Shown one piece after another: positions 18,503 through 27,334 of a stretch of 64,000 nt of DNA. Every line of letters starts with the position of its first letter. The first letter of the stretch is position 1. A program made the position numbers and the translations under genes. The notes below the pieces were generated by a model. It saw only the letters and a program-made list of their open reading frames with translations, searched no databases and was not told the DNA's origin. Origin of the DNA: Acidobacteriota bacterium (GTDB lineage Bacteria; Acidobacteriota; Thermoanaerobaculia; Multivoradales; JBCCEF01); assembly GCA_039028635.1 (NCBI GenBank), contig JBCCHV010000020.1, positions 1 through 64,000 on the forward strand, given 5' to 3'.

Positions 18503-20365
18503 TCAGGAAATGGCAGCAACGGTTTCTTCGGCTTCGTCGATCTCGTCCCGCTGCCAAACTCTCGAGATCAACTCGACTTCTTCCTGCGGTGCGCCGCCGA
18601 CCTCGTCCTCGGTGGCCGCACGGGCCGCCGGCGAAACGGCGATCTCCCCCGACTCGTAGGCCTTCAAGAAGGCGGTGACGATTTTGGCATCGAATCGTGA
18701 CCCGGCCAAGCGCGTGATGGTCTCGACCGCGAACTCCAGGGTGTAGGCCTCTTGATAGGGCCGATTGGTGGTGATGGCGTCGAAGGTGTCGGCCACCGAG
18801 ACGATACGCGCCTCGAGCGGAATGCCCTCGCCGCGCAGACCGTCCGGGTAGCCGCGGCCGTTCCAGCACTCGTGATGCCAGCGGATCGCCGGCAGCGAGT
18901 TGCGCAAGGGCTCGATCGACTCCATGATCTCGGCCCCGATCACCGGGTGACGCTTCATCTCCTCGAACTCCGCCTCGGTGAGCACATCGCCCTTCTTCAG
19001 AATCCGATCGTCGATGCCGATCTTGCCGACATCGTGAACCAGGGCCGAGATCCACACCGACTGCTGCTGCTCCTCGGAGAGACCGAGGCGGGCCGCGATC
19101 ACCCGGCTGACGGCGGCGACCCGCTCGGAGTGGCCGCGGGTGTAGGGATCCTTGGCATCGATCGCCGCCGTCAAAGCCCGCAAGGTACCGATGAACAGCT
19201 CGCGGTTGGCCTCGGCGGCACGGCGCAGGCGAGCGACGTGGGACTCGACGTGCTCCGCCATGCGATTGAAGTCTTCGCCCAGGTCGCGCATCTCGAGGGA
19301 CAGCCCCGCCACCGGGACGCGCTCGTCGAAACGGCCCGAGGCGATCTCGCCGGTGGCCTCCGCCAGGCGTTCGATCGGCGGTCCGAAGCGGCGCGCGAAG
19401 AGCCCGGCGAAGAACAGCGCCAGCAGGGCCAGGACCAGCGACGAAACGGCGGTGCGCAGCACCATGCGGTCGATCTCGTCGAAGGCCCGCGCCAGCGGGC
19501 GCTGGGCCACCAGCACCCAGCCGGCTTCGTCGATCGGGCTCATCCGCACCAGAATCTCGCGCCGCTTGCCCTGCACCTCGGCCGAGTACTGGGACGACTG
19601 GGCCAGGGGACGATCCCAGAAGGTGACCACCGGCCGCGACTCGACCAACGCCCGTTCGACCTCGGCGCTGGCACCGCGCGACCACAGCACTTCGCCGGAC
19701 TTGCCGATCAGAAAGACACTCTGGCCGGCGAGGCCATCGCCGCCGGCGGGCTCGCCCGCCGGCTCGCCGTAGACCTCGTTCAGGGGACTGAGCTCGAGGA
19801 GCGCCTCGACCACCAAGCGAGGTTCTCCGGCGTCCCGCCGGATGGGCACCGCCAGCACCGTCACCGGCACGTCTTGGCCGGGCAGACGGACCACCTCGTA
19901 GACCTCTCCGGTGCCCTGACGGGCGCGCCGGTAGGCGGCCCGCAGGGCGTCCTCGGCGCCGGCCGGAAGATCGCGCGGCTCGACCGTCGGCCCGACGCCA
20001 CGAGCGTCCAGCACGCGGATCGCCAGGATCTCGCGGCGGCTTTCCGCCACCGAGCGCAGATAGCTGCGCACCCAGGCCTGGCGCAGGGGCTCGTCGCCGG
20101 GCTGACCTTCGGCCGCCAGCAAGCCCTCCCCGAGCTGTACCAGCTGCCGCCGGAAGCCGTCCAGAAAGGAGTCGATGCGCTGCGACAGGAGCTGACCGGA
20201 GGAGGCCAGCGCGACGCGCTCCTGGGACTCCAGCATGCCGCGGTTCTGGCGCATCAGCCAGACGCTGTTGAGGAGCAGCGGGATGCTGCCCGACAGCAGC
20301 AGCGCCAGAAACAGCACGTGCTCGAGCTTGAAGCGACGCTTCGCCGATCCGCGGGTGTCGCTCAT
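18503..20365 (-). CDS. Membrane sensor with HAMP and HD-GYP output domain
   Basis: The 620-residue product has an N-terminal transmembrane helix, a periplasmic sensor region (~40-300) of the Cache type, a second helix (SSLVLALLALFFAGLF), a HAMP segment and a C-terminal HD-GYP domain. The last carries HDVGKIGIDD and HHECWNGRGYPDGL, with the conserved HD and GYP signatures but Asn in place of the Asp in the usual DGxGYP. HD-GYP enzymes hydrolyse cyclic di-GMP. The product is therefore a likely membrane sensor that lowers c-di-GMP. Its stop overlaps the roadblock-like gene's start region. Confidence 0.93.
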   Translation of the reverse strand: MSDTRGSAKRRFKLEHVLFLALLLSGSIPLLLNSVWLMRQNRGMLESQERVALASSGQLLSQRIDSFLDGFRRQLVQLGEGLLAAEGQPGDEPLRQAWVRSYLRSVAESRREILAIRVLDARGVGPTVEPRDLPAGAEDALRAAYRRARQGTGEVYEVVRLPGQDVPVTVLAVPIRRDAGEPRLVVEALLELSPLNEVYGEPAGEPAGGDGLAGQSVFLIGKSGEVLWSRGASAEVERALVESRPVVTFWDRPLAQSSQYSAEVQGKRREILVRMSPIDEAGWVLVAQRPLARAFDEIDRMVLRTAVSSLVLALLALFFAGLFARRFGPPIERLAEATGEIASGRFDERVPVAGLSLEMRDLGEDFNRMAEHVESHVARLRRAAEANRELFIGTLRALTAAIDAKDPYTRGHSERVAAVSRVIAARLGLSEEQQQSVWISALVHDVGKIGIDDRILKKGDVLTEAEFEEMKRHPVIGAEIMESIEPLRNSLPAIRWHHECWNGRGYPDGLRGEGIPLEARIVSVADTFDAITTNRPYQEAYTLEFAVETITRLAGSRFDAKIVTAFLKAYESGEIAVSPAARAATEDEVGGAPQEEVELISRVWQRDEIDEAEETVAAIS

Positions 20366-20490
20366 CGCCGCCGGCCTGTAATCGATGGCCGACCGAAAAG
20401 GACCTTCATGGGACTCGATTATAGCTCAGCGAGGGCACCCTGCCGGCACGCAAATCCTTCTAGCAGAATGGCTTCCCGAACAACACCGAA

Positions 20491-21576
20491 TCAGCCCCGA
20501 GATCCTGCGGCGAGGAAGGCAGCGAGCTCCGCCTCGACTTCCCGAGGGCTGACGTCGGCGACACACTGGCCGGCGCCGAGGGCCGCCGGCAAGACCCACA
20601 CCAGGCCGGCCTCGACGGCTTTCTTGTCGCGCCCCATGCGGCGCACCAGATCGCGCGCCACCAAACGTCCGCCGCCGGGCAGCGGCGGCAGCTCGAAGGC
20701 GGCCAGCAGCTGCCGCAAACGGTCGGCCGCGGCGCCGTCGAGGCCGCGACGTTCGGCCAGGCGCAGCGCGAAGAGCATGCCGTAGGCGACCGCTTCACCA
20801 TGGCGCAGGGTGCGGTAGCCGAGGGCGGCTTCGAGGGCATGCCCCAAGGTGTGGCCGAAATTCAACAGGCGGCGCCGGTCGCCCTCGCGCGGATCGTCTC
20901 GCACCACCGCCATCTTGGCGTCCGCCGCGGCCTGCACCACCGGAAGGAGGGCACTCGCCTCCCCGGCGAGCAGGGCCGGCAGATCGCGCTCGACCCGCGC
21001 CAGCAGGTCGAGATCGAGCAGGAAGGCCATCTTCACCACCTCGACCAGCCCCGAGCGCAGCTCTGCCGGCGGCAGCGTCGACAACACCTCGACATCGCTC
21101 AGCACGGCGAAGGGGTGATGGAACACTCCGACGGTGTTCTTGCCGCCGGCGAGGTCGACGCCGGTCTTGCCGCCGAGGGCGGCATCGACCTGGGCCAGCA
21201 AGGTGGTTGGCAGCTGGGCGAACTCGATACCGCGGAGGAAGGAGCCGGCGACGAATCCGCCGAGATCGCCGACGCTGCCGCCGCCGAAGGCGAGCAGCCG
21301 GCTATCGCGCTTGCCACCGACCTCGAGCATGCGATTCCACAGCCCCTCGGCGACCGCCACCGTCTTGGCCGCCTCGCCCTCCGGTACCTCGAGGTCATGG
21401 CGCCGGGCAGCGACCCGGTCGAGCCAGCGCAAGCGGCCGCCGTGGAGGGCCCGCACCCGCGGCGAGGACACCACGAAGACGGTGCGTCCGTGCAGCCAAT
21501 CGCCGAGGACTTCGGCGCCCCGCTCGAGCTCACCTCGCCCGACCACGATGCGGGTCGAGTTGGCGTCAAGCACCAC
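20491..21576 (-). CDS. aroB: 3-dehydroquinate synthase
   Basis: AroB converts DAHP to 3-dehydroquinate, step two of the shikimate pathway, using NAD and zinc. The 361-residue product shows LLAFGGGSVGDLGGFVA, LAQVDAALGGKTGVD, ELRSGLVEVVKMAF (zinc-ligand Glu region) and NFGHTLGHALE. GTG codons at 21576 and 21573 both sit behind a GGAG site; I take the first. It overlaps the end of hisS by 11 bases. aroC lies 7 kb away on the other strand. Confidence 0.95.
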   Translation of the reverse strand: MVLDANSTRIVVGRGELERGAEVLGDWLHGRTVFVVSSPRVRALHGGRLRWLDRVAARRHDLEVPEGEAAKTVAVAEGLWNRMLEVGGKRDSRLLAFGGGSVGDLGGFVAGSFLRGIEFAQLPTTLLAQVDAALGGKTGVDLAGGKNTVGVFHHPFAVLSDVEVLSTLPPAELRSGLVEVVKMAFLLDLDLLARVERDLPALLAGEASALLPVVQAAADAKMAVVRDDPREGDRRRLLNFGHTLGHALEAALGYRTLRHGEAVAYGMLFALRLAERRGLDGAAADRLRQLLAAFELPPLPGGGRLVARDLVRRMGRDKKAVEAGLVWVLPAALGAGQCVADVSPREVEAELAAFLAAGSRG

Positions 21577-22825
21577 CGATCTCCGCCGGCAGAACCGCGA
21601 TCGCCAGCCGGCGCTGCTCGCCGCGACTGAGATCCTTCCAGGTGACGACGCCGGCCTCGACCTCCTCTTCACCGATCAACACGACGTGCCGGGCACCCTT
21701 CTTGTCGGCCCGCTTGAGGGTCGCCTTGACGGAACGGGACACCAGCTCTGCGACTGCCGCGACGCCGGCGCCGCGCAGCGCCTCGGCGGCGGCGATGGCG
21801 TGCTCCGGAGCGACCTCGCCGAGGGCCGCCACCACCACCGGCTGCCCTCCGGCGGCGCGCTGACGAAACTTCTGAGGCAGGATGTCGACCAGGCGATCGA
21901 GACCGATGGCGAAGCCGATCCCCGGCACTTCCGGACCGCCGAGGTCGGAGATCAGGCGGTCGTAGCGGCCACCGCCGCAAACCGCATTCTGAGCCCCGAG
22001 CTCACCGGAGACGATCTCGAAGACGGTCTTGGTGTAGTAGTCGAGGCCACGCACCAGGCGATCGTCGAGGCAGTAGCCGATGGCGAAGCGGTCGAGCAGG
22101 CGACGCAGCTCGTCGAAGTGATCGCGGGCCGCCGGCGAAAGGCAGTCGCCGAGGGCCGGCGCGTCGGCCAACAGCTCGCGCTCGGCCGGCACCTTGGTGT
22201 CGAGGATGCGCAGCGGGTTGCTCACCAGCCGCCGCCGGCTGTCCTCCCCCAGGCGGTCGCGGTAGGGCTCGAGATAGGCACGCAGGGCCTCGCCGTAGGC
22301 CTGCCTCGAGGCGGCGTCGCCGACCGTGTTGAGCAGCACCTCGAGGTCGCGAAATCCGAGCTCACCGAGAAAGCGCAGCAGCAGCAGCAGGACCTCCGCA
22401 TCGGACGTCGGTCCCTCGTCCCCGAGGACCTCGGCACCGAGCTGGTGGAACTGGCGGTAGCGGCCTCGCTGTGGCCGCTCGTAGCGGAACTGCGGGCCGA
22501 GGTAGAACAGCCGCACCGGCGACGGCCACGACGCCATGCCGTGCTCGATGAAGGCGCGGGCGACGGCGGCGGTGCTCTCCGGGCGCAGAGTGACGCTGCG
22601 CCCCTTCTTGTCGGCGAAGGTGTACATCTCCTTGCCGACGATGTCCGTCGACTCGCCGACGCCGCGCACGAAGAGCTCGGTGCTCTCGAGCACCGGCGTG
22701 CGGATCTCACCGAAGCCGTAGCTCGCGAAGACTCGCCGTGCCACCGCCTCCACGGCGGCCCAGATGCCGGTTTCGGCGGGCAGCAGATCGCGCGTTCCTT
22801 TGACCGTCTTCAACCCCTGTCCCAT
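21566..22825 (-). CDS. hisS: Histidyl-tRNA synthetase
   Basis: HisRS is a class II synthetase. The 419-residue product begins MGQGLKTVKGTRDLLP with a GGAG site upstream. It shows motif 2 (FRYERPQRGRYRQFHQLGAE), the histidine-specific GLDYYTKTVFE, motif 3 (GIGFAIGLDRL) and an anticodon-binding C-terminal domain. The length is normal. It is directly upstream of aroB, with an 11-base overlap. Confidence 0.97.
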   Translation of the reverse strand: MGQGLKTVKGTRDLLPAETGIWAAVEAVARRVFASYGFGEIRTPVLESTELFVRGVGESTDIVGKEMYTFADKKGRSVTLRPESTAAVARAFIEHGMASWPSPVRLFYLGPQFRYERPQRGRYRQFHQLGAEVLGDEGPTSDAEVLLLLLRFLGELGFRDLEVLLNTVGDAASRQAYGEALRAYLEPYRDRLGEDSRRRLVSNPLRILDTKVPAERELLADAPALGDCLSPAARDHFDELRRLLDRFAIGYCLDDRLVRGLDYYTKTVFEIVSGELGAQNAVCGGGRYDRLISDLGGPEVPGIGFAIGLDRLVDILPQKFRQRAAGGQPVVVAALGEVAPEHAIAAAEALRGAGVAAVAELVSRSVKATLKRADKKGARHVVLIGEEEVEAGVVTWKDLSRGEQRRLAIAVLPAEIGGA

Positions 22826-22987
22826 GGTGATGCTCTCCGCCCTCTTCGAGGCTTCATCGGCCGGGCCGGCCACCAGCGATGGCGGCCGCGAGCCGCGATT
22901 GTACAGGCGCCGAGGCCGCCTCGATAGCGCCCGGCGGGGTCTGCCCGTCGGGCCTCGAAGGGCGCCGGGGAATCGCCCCCGAGGGTC

Positions 22988-23518
22988 TCACCGGGGCTCG
23001 ACGCCGGGGAGGTCGCGGTAACGCTCCTTGAGGGCGATGTAGCGCTCCCGGATCTCGACGATCTGGGCACTCTCATCGGGTCGCAGGGGTCGCACCACCC
23101 GGGCCGGCACACCGAGGGCCAGCATGCCCGCCGGAATGCGATGGCCGGGAGCCACCAGGGCGCCGGCGCCGATCTGCGCGCCGGCCTCGACCACGGCGCC
23201 GTCGAGAATCCGCGCTCCGATTCCGATCAGCGCCCCGTCCTCGATGGTGCAACCGTGCAGGATGGCGCCGTGGCCGACCACCACTCCCCGGCCCAGATGG
23301 GTCGGATGGGTGCGATGGCTGACGTGGACGATGACGCCATCCTGGAGGTTGGTGCCGCTGCCGATGCGGATCGCATGGACATCGCCGCGCACCACCGTCT
23401 GAAACCAGAAGGACACGTCGTCCCCGGCCTCGACGTCGCCCATCACCTCCGCGCTGGGAGCGACGAAGGCGCGAGCCCCGAGCCGCGGCCGCTGGTCGCC
23501 GTAGGGATAAATCGGCAT
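22988..23518 (-). CDS. Gamma-class carbonic anhydrase-like hexapeptide protein
   Basis: The 176-residue product is a left-handed beta-helix protein of the YrdA/CaiE/gamma-carbonic-anhydrase group. Isoleucine-patch repeats run through residues 25-145, and candidate zinc-ligand histidines lie in the IVHVSH and VVGHGAILHGC segments. The start is MPIYPYGD. Members may be carbonic anhydrases or act on other substrates. It starts only nine bases from the longest reading frame of the divergent glycosyltransferase. Confidence 0.88.
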   Translation of the reverse strand: MPIYPYGDQRPRLGARAFVAPSAEVMGDVEAGDDVSFWFQTVVRGDVHAIRIGSGTNLQDGVIVHVSHRTHPTHLGRGVVVGHGAILHGCTIEDGALIGIGARILDGAVVEAGAQIGAGALVAPGHRIPAGMLALGVPARVVRPLRPDESAQIVEIRERYIALKERYRDLPGVEPR

Positions 23519-23586
23519 GATGGCGGATGATGGCAGGCGATTCGGAAGGAGTCCAGGGGGCAACCGCCTGGCATAGAATCGGCGCC

Positions 23587-24327
23587 GTGCCGGCCACCGT
23601 CGACGTCGTCATTCCCGCCCTCAACGAAGAGGCCTCCCTGCCCCGAGTGCTGGCGGATCTCACCGCCCTGGGAGCGAACCCGGCTGCGGGCGATGCAGAT
23701 ACGGGCGGAGCAGGGGTCCGCCGCATCGTGGTGGCGGACAACGGCTCCACCGACGGCACGGCGCAGGTCGCTCGCCAAGGCGGTGCCGTCGTGGTGCCTG
23801 CCGAGCGCCCGGGTTACGGCAGCGCCTGCCTCGCCGGCCTCGACTATCTGCGCCATCACCAGCCGCCGGACATCGTCGTCTTTCTCGACGGCGACTACTC
23901 GGACCATCCGGACGAGCTACCGGCGGTCGTCGCACCGATCCTCGCCGGCGAAGCTGACCTGGTGATCGGCTCCCGCACCCTCGGCCGGCGCGAGCCCGGG
24001 GCCTTGCTGCCCCAGGCCCGCGCCGGCAATCTGGTGGCCTGCTGGCTGATCCGCCTGCTCTACGGCCACCGCTACACCGATCTCGGCCCCTTCCGGGCGA
24101 TCCGCTGGTCCGCCCTCGAGCGCTTGGCGATGGAAGATCCCAACTTCGGCTGGACCGCCGAAATGCAGGTCAAGGCCCTCCGCCACCGCCTCACCGTCGC
24201 CGAAGTTCCGGTGCGCTATCGCAAGCGGGTCGGGGTGTCGAAAATCACCGGCACCGTCAAGGGCACGGTGATGGCTGGCTACAAGATCCTGTGGACCGTG
24301 CTGCGCTACAGCCGGGGATCGCGATGA
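23587..24327 (+). CDS. Family 2 glycosyltransferase
   Basis: The 246-residue product begins VDVVIPALNEEASLPRVL and carries the GT-A donor motif FLDGDYSDHPDELP, as in the DPM1/DPG-synthase-like group that transfers sugars from nucleotide sugars to polyprenyl phosphates. There is no C-terminal membrane extension. The GTG at 23587 sits directly before the first strand; an in-frame ATG at 23530 is possible. It overlaps the thioesterase start by four bases (ATGA). Confidence 0.88.
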   Translation: MPATVDVVIPALNEEASLPRVLADLTALGANPAAGDADTGGAGVRRIVVADNGSTDGTAQVARQGGAVVVPAERPGYGSACLAGLDYLRHHQPPDIVVFLDGDYSDHPDELPAVVAPILAGEADLVIGSRTLGRREPGALLPQARAGNLVACWLIRLLYGHRYTDLGPFRAIRWSALERLAMEDPNFGWTAEMQVKALRHRLTVAEVPVRYRKRVGVSKITGTVKGTVMAGYKILWTVLRYSRGSR

Positions 24328-24755
24328 GCAGCGCCACGGCTCGACCCACCGTCCACCGGGTCGACGTCGAGGTGCGCTATGCCGAGACCGACCAGATGGG
24401 CGTCGTGCACCACGCCAACTACATCGTCTGGTTCGAGCTCGCCCGCACCGGCCTCTGTGCCACCACCGGCTGGCACTACGCCGAGATCGAAAAACTCGGT
24501 TATCTGCTGATGGTCACCGGCGTCGAGGTCAAGTACCGGCAGGCGGCGCGCTACGGGGATCGCATCAGCGTGAGCTGTGCCCTCGAACGCCTGGCGAGCC
24601 GCGCCTTGGCCTTCTCCTATCGGGTCGAGCGAGCGGACGCCCTACTGGCCACCGGGCGTACCGATCACCTTTGGGTAGAGGCCGCGAGCGGACGTCCCTG
24701 CCGCACCCCAGAGCCTCTGCGAGAGCCCTTCGCTCGTCTCACCGGAGCCCCGTGA
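24324..24755 (+). CDS. Acyl-CoA thioesterase of the YbgC/4HBT hotdog family
   Basis: The 143-residue product has the hotdog-fold catalytic segment RYAETDQMGVVHHANYIVWFELAR, with the conserved Asp and the His-rich turn of YbgC-type thioesterases. The ATG overlaps the glycosyltransferase stop (ATGA), and its own stop overlaps the next GTG (GTGA), so the three genes are coupled. It hydrolyses an acyl- or 4-hydroxybenzoyl-CoA-type thioester; the substrate is unknown. Confidence 0.9.
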   Translation: MSSATARPTVHRVDVEVRYAETDQMGVVHHANYIVWFELARTGLCATTGWHYAEIEKLGYLLMVTGVEVKYRQAARYGDRISVSCALERLASRALAFSYRVERADALLATGRTDHLWVEAASGRPCRTPEPLREPFARLTGAP

Positions 24756-27334
24756 CCGCTGCACTGCGCCGCGGACCGCGGGCCGTCCGTCGCCCCTCCG
24801 TCGCCGCCCTTCCCGGGCTCCTTCTCGGCCTTCTCCTGCTCACCGCGGCCTGCCAGCGGGGACCCCAGGAGCTCGATGTCGAGATCACCGTCCGCGGACA
24901 CCGGGAGGTCCTCGAGGAGAATGGCGGCGGCCTGGTGCCGTGGTCGATCGGCCGCCGCAGCCTCGGCTTCTGCTTCGACCTGCCGGCGGAGCTGGCAGGC
25001 GGTGAGTGGGAGGGCCTGCTGGTCTTCGGCGATCGCACCGCCGGGCGCGGCTATGCCATCCCGGCGGCGACCATGGGAAGCACTCTGTGCTTCGATGATC
25101 CGGTCCCGACGGGCCTGCCGGACGGCTCGCTGGCGGTCTGCGGCCGGCTCGTCGAGCGGCGCAGCGGTCGCGAGTACGAGCTGCCCTGCCGCGAGGTTCA
25201 GTTCCGCCGCGAGGACGGCATCCACGAAGACCTCGAACGCCGGCTGAGGGTCATCCCCGCCGCCCACGGCAGCGACGGCCTCGAAGCCATGCTGGAGGAC
25301 TACGACGCCTCGGCGCGGGAGGCCCGCGACCTCCGTTATCCCGCCCTCGCGGTGCGCTTCGAGCTCGCCGCCATCACCGCCCTGCGCCAAGCCGACGAGC
25401 TCGCCCGCGCCCGCCAGAGAAGCACTCGCCTGCCCGCTTGGCTCGACCTGCCGGAGGCCAGCGGCCTGGGGTCCGATGCGGCCCTCGAGGCCGCCCTCCT
25501 CGAGCTCCACAAACCCTCTCGCGCCCTTCCCCTGCTCCGCCAGGCGGAGCAGCGAGGGGCCCGCGTCGCCCATCCAGGGCGGGTCGGTGCGGCGACCGCC
25601 CGGGCTTCCCTGCAGGCCGCAATCGGTGGGTTTCGGGAGGCTCAGGCGCTGCTCGAAGAGGCCCTGGCGGCCTGCGATCGATCGCCCTGCAACGCCACCA
25701 TGCAGCTCCGCGCCCAAGGCCAGCTCGGCACTCTCATCGCCCTCAATCCGGATGCCGACGATCACGATCTACGCGCCGCCGAGCGCCGCCTGAGCCGCGC
25801 CCTCGGGGGTCTCTCGACGGACGCCGCCCCGGTGCGCGCCACTGAGCTGGTACTGGCCTTGGCCCGCATCCAGCTGCGTCTCGGCCGCGACGCCGGTCCT
25901 CTGCTCGAGCGCGCCCGGCGGCTGCTCGAGACGGCGGGACGGCGAGGCCAGCGCCTGCGGGACGAGATCCTGCTGATCGCCGGCCTGCAGGCCCTCTCCG
26001 AAGGGCGTACCGGCAAGAGCCTCGAGCACTGTCAGCGAATCACCGTCGCGACTCGCCCCACCAACGTCGCCCGGGCCCTGAGCTGCGTCGCCCAGGCGCT
26101 GCGCGCCGAAGCCGATCCGCGCACCGCCATGCAGGCCTTCGCGGCGGCCCTCGAACGCTATGAAGCCGCCGCCCGGGACAGCGCGACGGTCGAGGATCCC
26201 GCCTGGCGAGCGGACGATTTCGCCCGCGCCGCCCGCCTCGCCGTCGAGCTCGGTCAGCTTCCCGCCGCTTGGGGATTTCTCGAGCGCCTCGACAACCTCA
26301 CCGTCGGCGAACGCCATCGCGCCGCTTGCCGAGACCGCGGGGGACCCTGTCCGCCCCGGGCGCCGGCGACTCGCCAGCCGGTGCAGTTCCGAGCCGTCGC
26401 GCTGCCGGAGGAAGTTCTCCTGCTGCGCCGTCAGGGTGACCAGGACGCGGTTCTCGAGCGGCGCACGCCGTTACTGCGCAGCGAGCTGGTGCGCCTGCTG
26501 CGCGAGGGCGACGCCTTCCTCGCCCGCCGCGACGAGGACACCATCGCCTGGCGCGACCTCACCGCCCCGCTCGCCGAAGCGCTCGTGCCGGCGGCTCCGG
26601 AAAGCCTGCCGGAGATCACCACCTTCGCCCTCCACGGCGTCCTGCAGCGGGTCCCGCTGGCGGCCCTCGGAGCCGGCGACGGCTGGCTCGCAGACCACAC
26701 CGTCGTCGCCCTCCGGCCGGTCGGCCTGGCACCGCCACCGGCCAGCCCGGGAGGTCCCCCGCTGATGGTCCTCGCCCGCCGCGGCGACGGCGAGGACGAG
26801 CGCTACGCCGCCGCTTTCTTCCAGCGTAGCTTGCCCGCCGCCACCCTGCTCACGAGCGACGACGCCACCGGCGACGCCGTCGCCCGGGCGCTACCGCAAG
26901 CCGGCGCCCTCCATTTCGAAGGCCGAGGGCGCTTCGAGCGGGCGGCGCCGGGAGCTTCCCTTTTGCTGCTCCCGGACCGTCCCATGTCGCTCGCCGAGAG
27001 CCTCCCCGGCCGCTTGCGTTTCGCCTTCTTAGGAAATCTCGCGCTGCCCGCCTGGCAGCCTTCGGAAGACAGCGGTGAATACGGCCTCGGCGGCCTCTTC
27101 GCACGACGCGGCGCCGCCTGGGTGATCTTCCATCTTTCGCCGCCGGACCCGCAGGTCGCCCGGCAGCTCGCCGACGGCTTCTATCGCGCCCTCCTCGAGC
27201 AGCGCAATGTGCCCAAAGCCTACGGCGCCGCCCTGCGCGAGCTGCGCCAACAGCGGCCACTGGCGGATTGGGCCCGGTTCATTCTTCTCCAGGGCTCTCG
27301 CGATCCTTCGCCAGCGCCGGACGCCCCTCCCTGA
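24752..27334 (+). CDS. TPR lipoprotein with degenerate CHAT domain
   Basis: The 860-residue product begins at a GTG overlapping the thioesterase stop. An N-terminal lipobox LLTAAC places Cys34 as the lipidation site, so it is a likely outer-membrane or periplasmic lipoprotein. Residues ~170-560 are helical TPR-like repeats. The C-terminus (~680-850) follows the CHAT fold: ALHFEGRGRF at the usual HFAGHGxF site, then RFAFLGN at the usual VLSACETG site, then GLGGLFARRGAAWVIFHLSPPD and a final WARFILLQG. The catalytic His is Arg and the catalytic Cys is absent, so it is probably a pseudo-protease, perhaps a scaffold. Confidence 0.8.
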   Translation: MTAALRRGPRAVRRPSVAALPGLLLGLLLLTAACQRGPQELDVEITVRGHREVLEENGGGLVPWSIGRRSLGFCFDLPAELAGGEWEGLLVFGDRTAGRGYAIPAATMGSTLCFDDPVPTGLPDGSLAVCGRLVERRSGREYELPCREVQFRREDGIHEDLERRLRVIPAAHGSDGLEAMLEDYDASAREARDLRYPALAVRFELAAITALRQADELARARQRSTRLPAWLDLPEASGLGSDAALEAALLELHKPSRALPLLRQAEQRGARVAHPGRVGAATARASLQAAIGGFREAQALLEEALAACDRSPCNATMQLRAQGQLGTLIALNPDADDHDLRAAERRLSRALGGLSTDAAPVRATELVLALARIQLRLGRDAGPLLERARRLLETAGRRGQRLRDEILLIAGLQALSEGRTGKSLEHCQRITVATRPTNVARALSCVAQALRAEADPRTAMQAFAAALERYEAAARDSATVEDPAWRADDFARAARLAVELGQLPAAWGFLERLDNLTVGERHRAACRDRGGPCPPRAPATRQPVQFRAVALPEEVLLLRRQGDQDAVLERRTPLLRSELVRLLREGDAFLARRDEDTIAWRDLTAPLAEALVPAAPESLPEITTFALHGVLQRVPLAALGAGDGWLADHTVVALRPVGLAPPPASPGGPPLMVLARRGDGEDERYAAAFFQRSLPAATLLTSDDATGDAVARALPQAGALHFEGRGRFERAAPGASLLLLPDRPMSLAESLPGRLRFAFLGNLALPAWQPSEDSGEYGLGGLFARRGAAWVIFHLSPPDPQVARQLADGFYRALLEQRNVPKAYGAALRELRQQRPLADWARFILLQGSRDPSPAPDAPP

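Noticed and set aside
18752-20785. 677-residue plus-strand ORF opposite the HD-GYP gene
   Set aside because: Shadow of a well-supported gene; composition resembles a back-translated antisense frame.
24671-24751. N-terminal extension of the CHAT lipoprotein
   Set aside because: It lies wholly within the thioesterase gene; the GTG at 24752 directly precedes the signal sequence.
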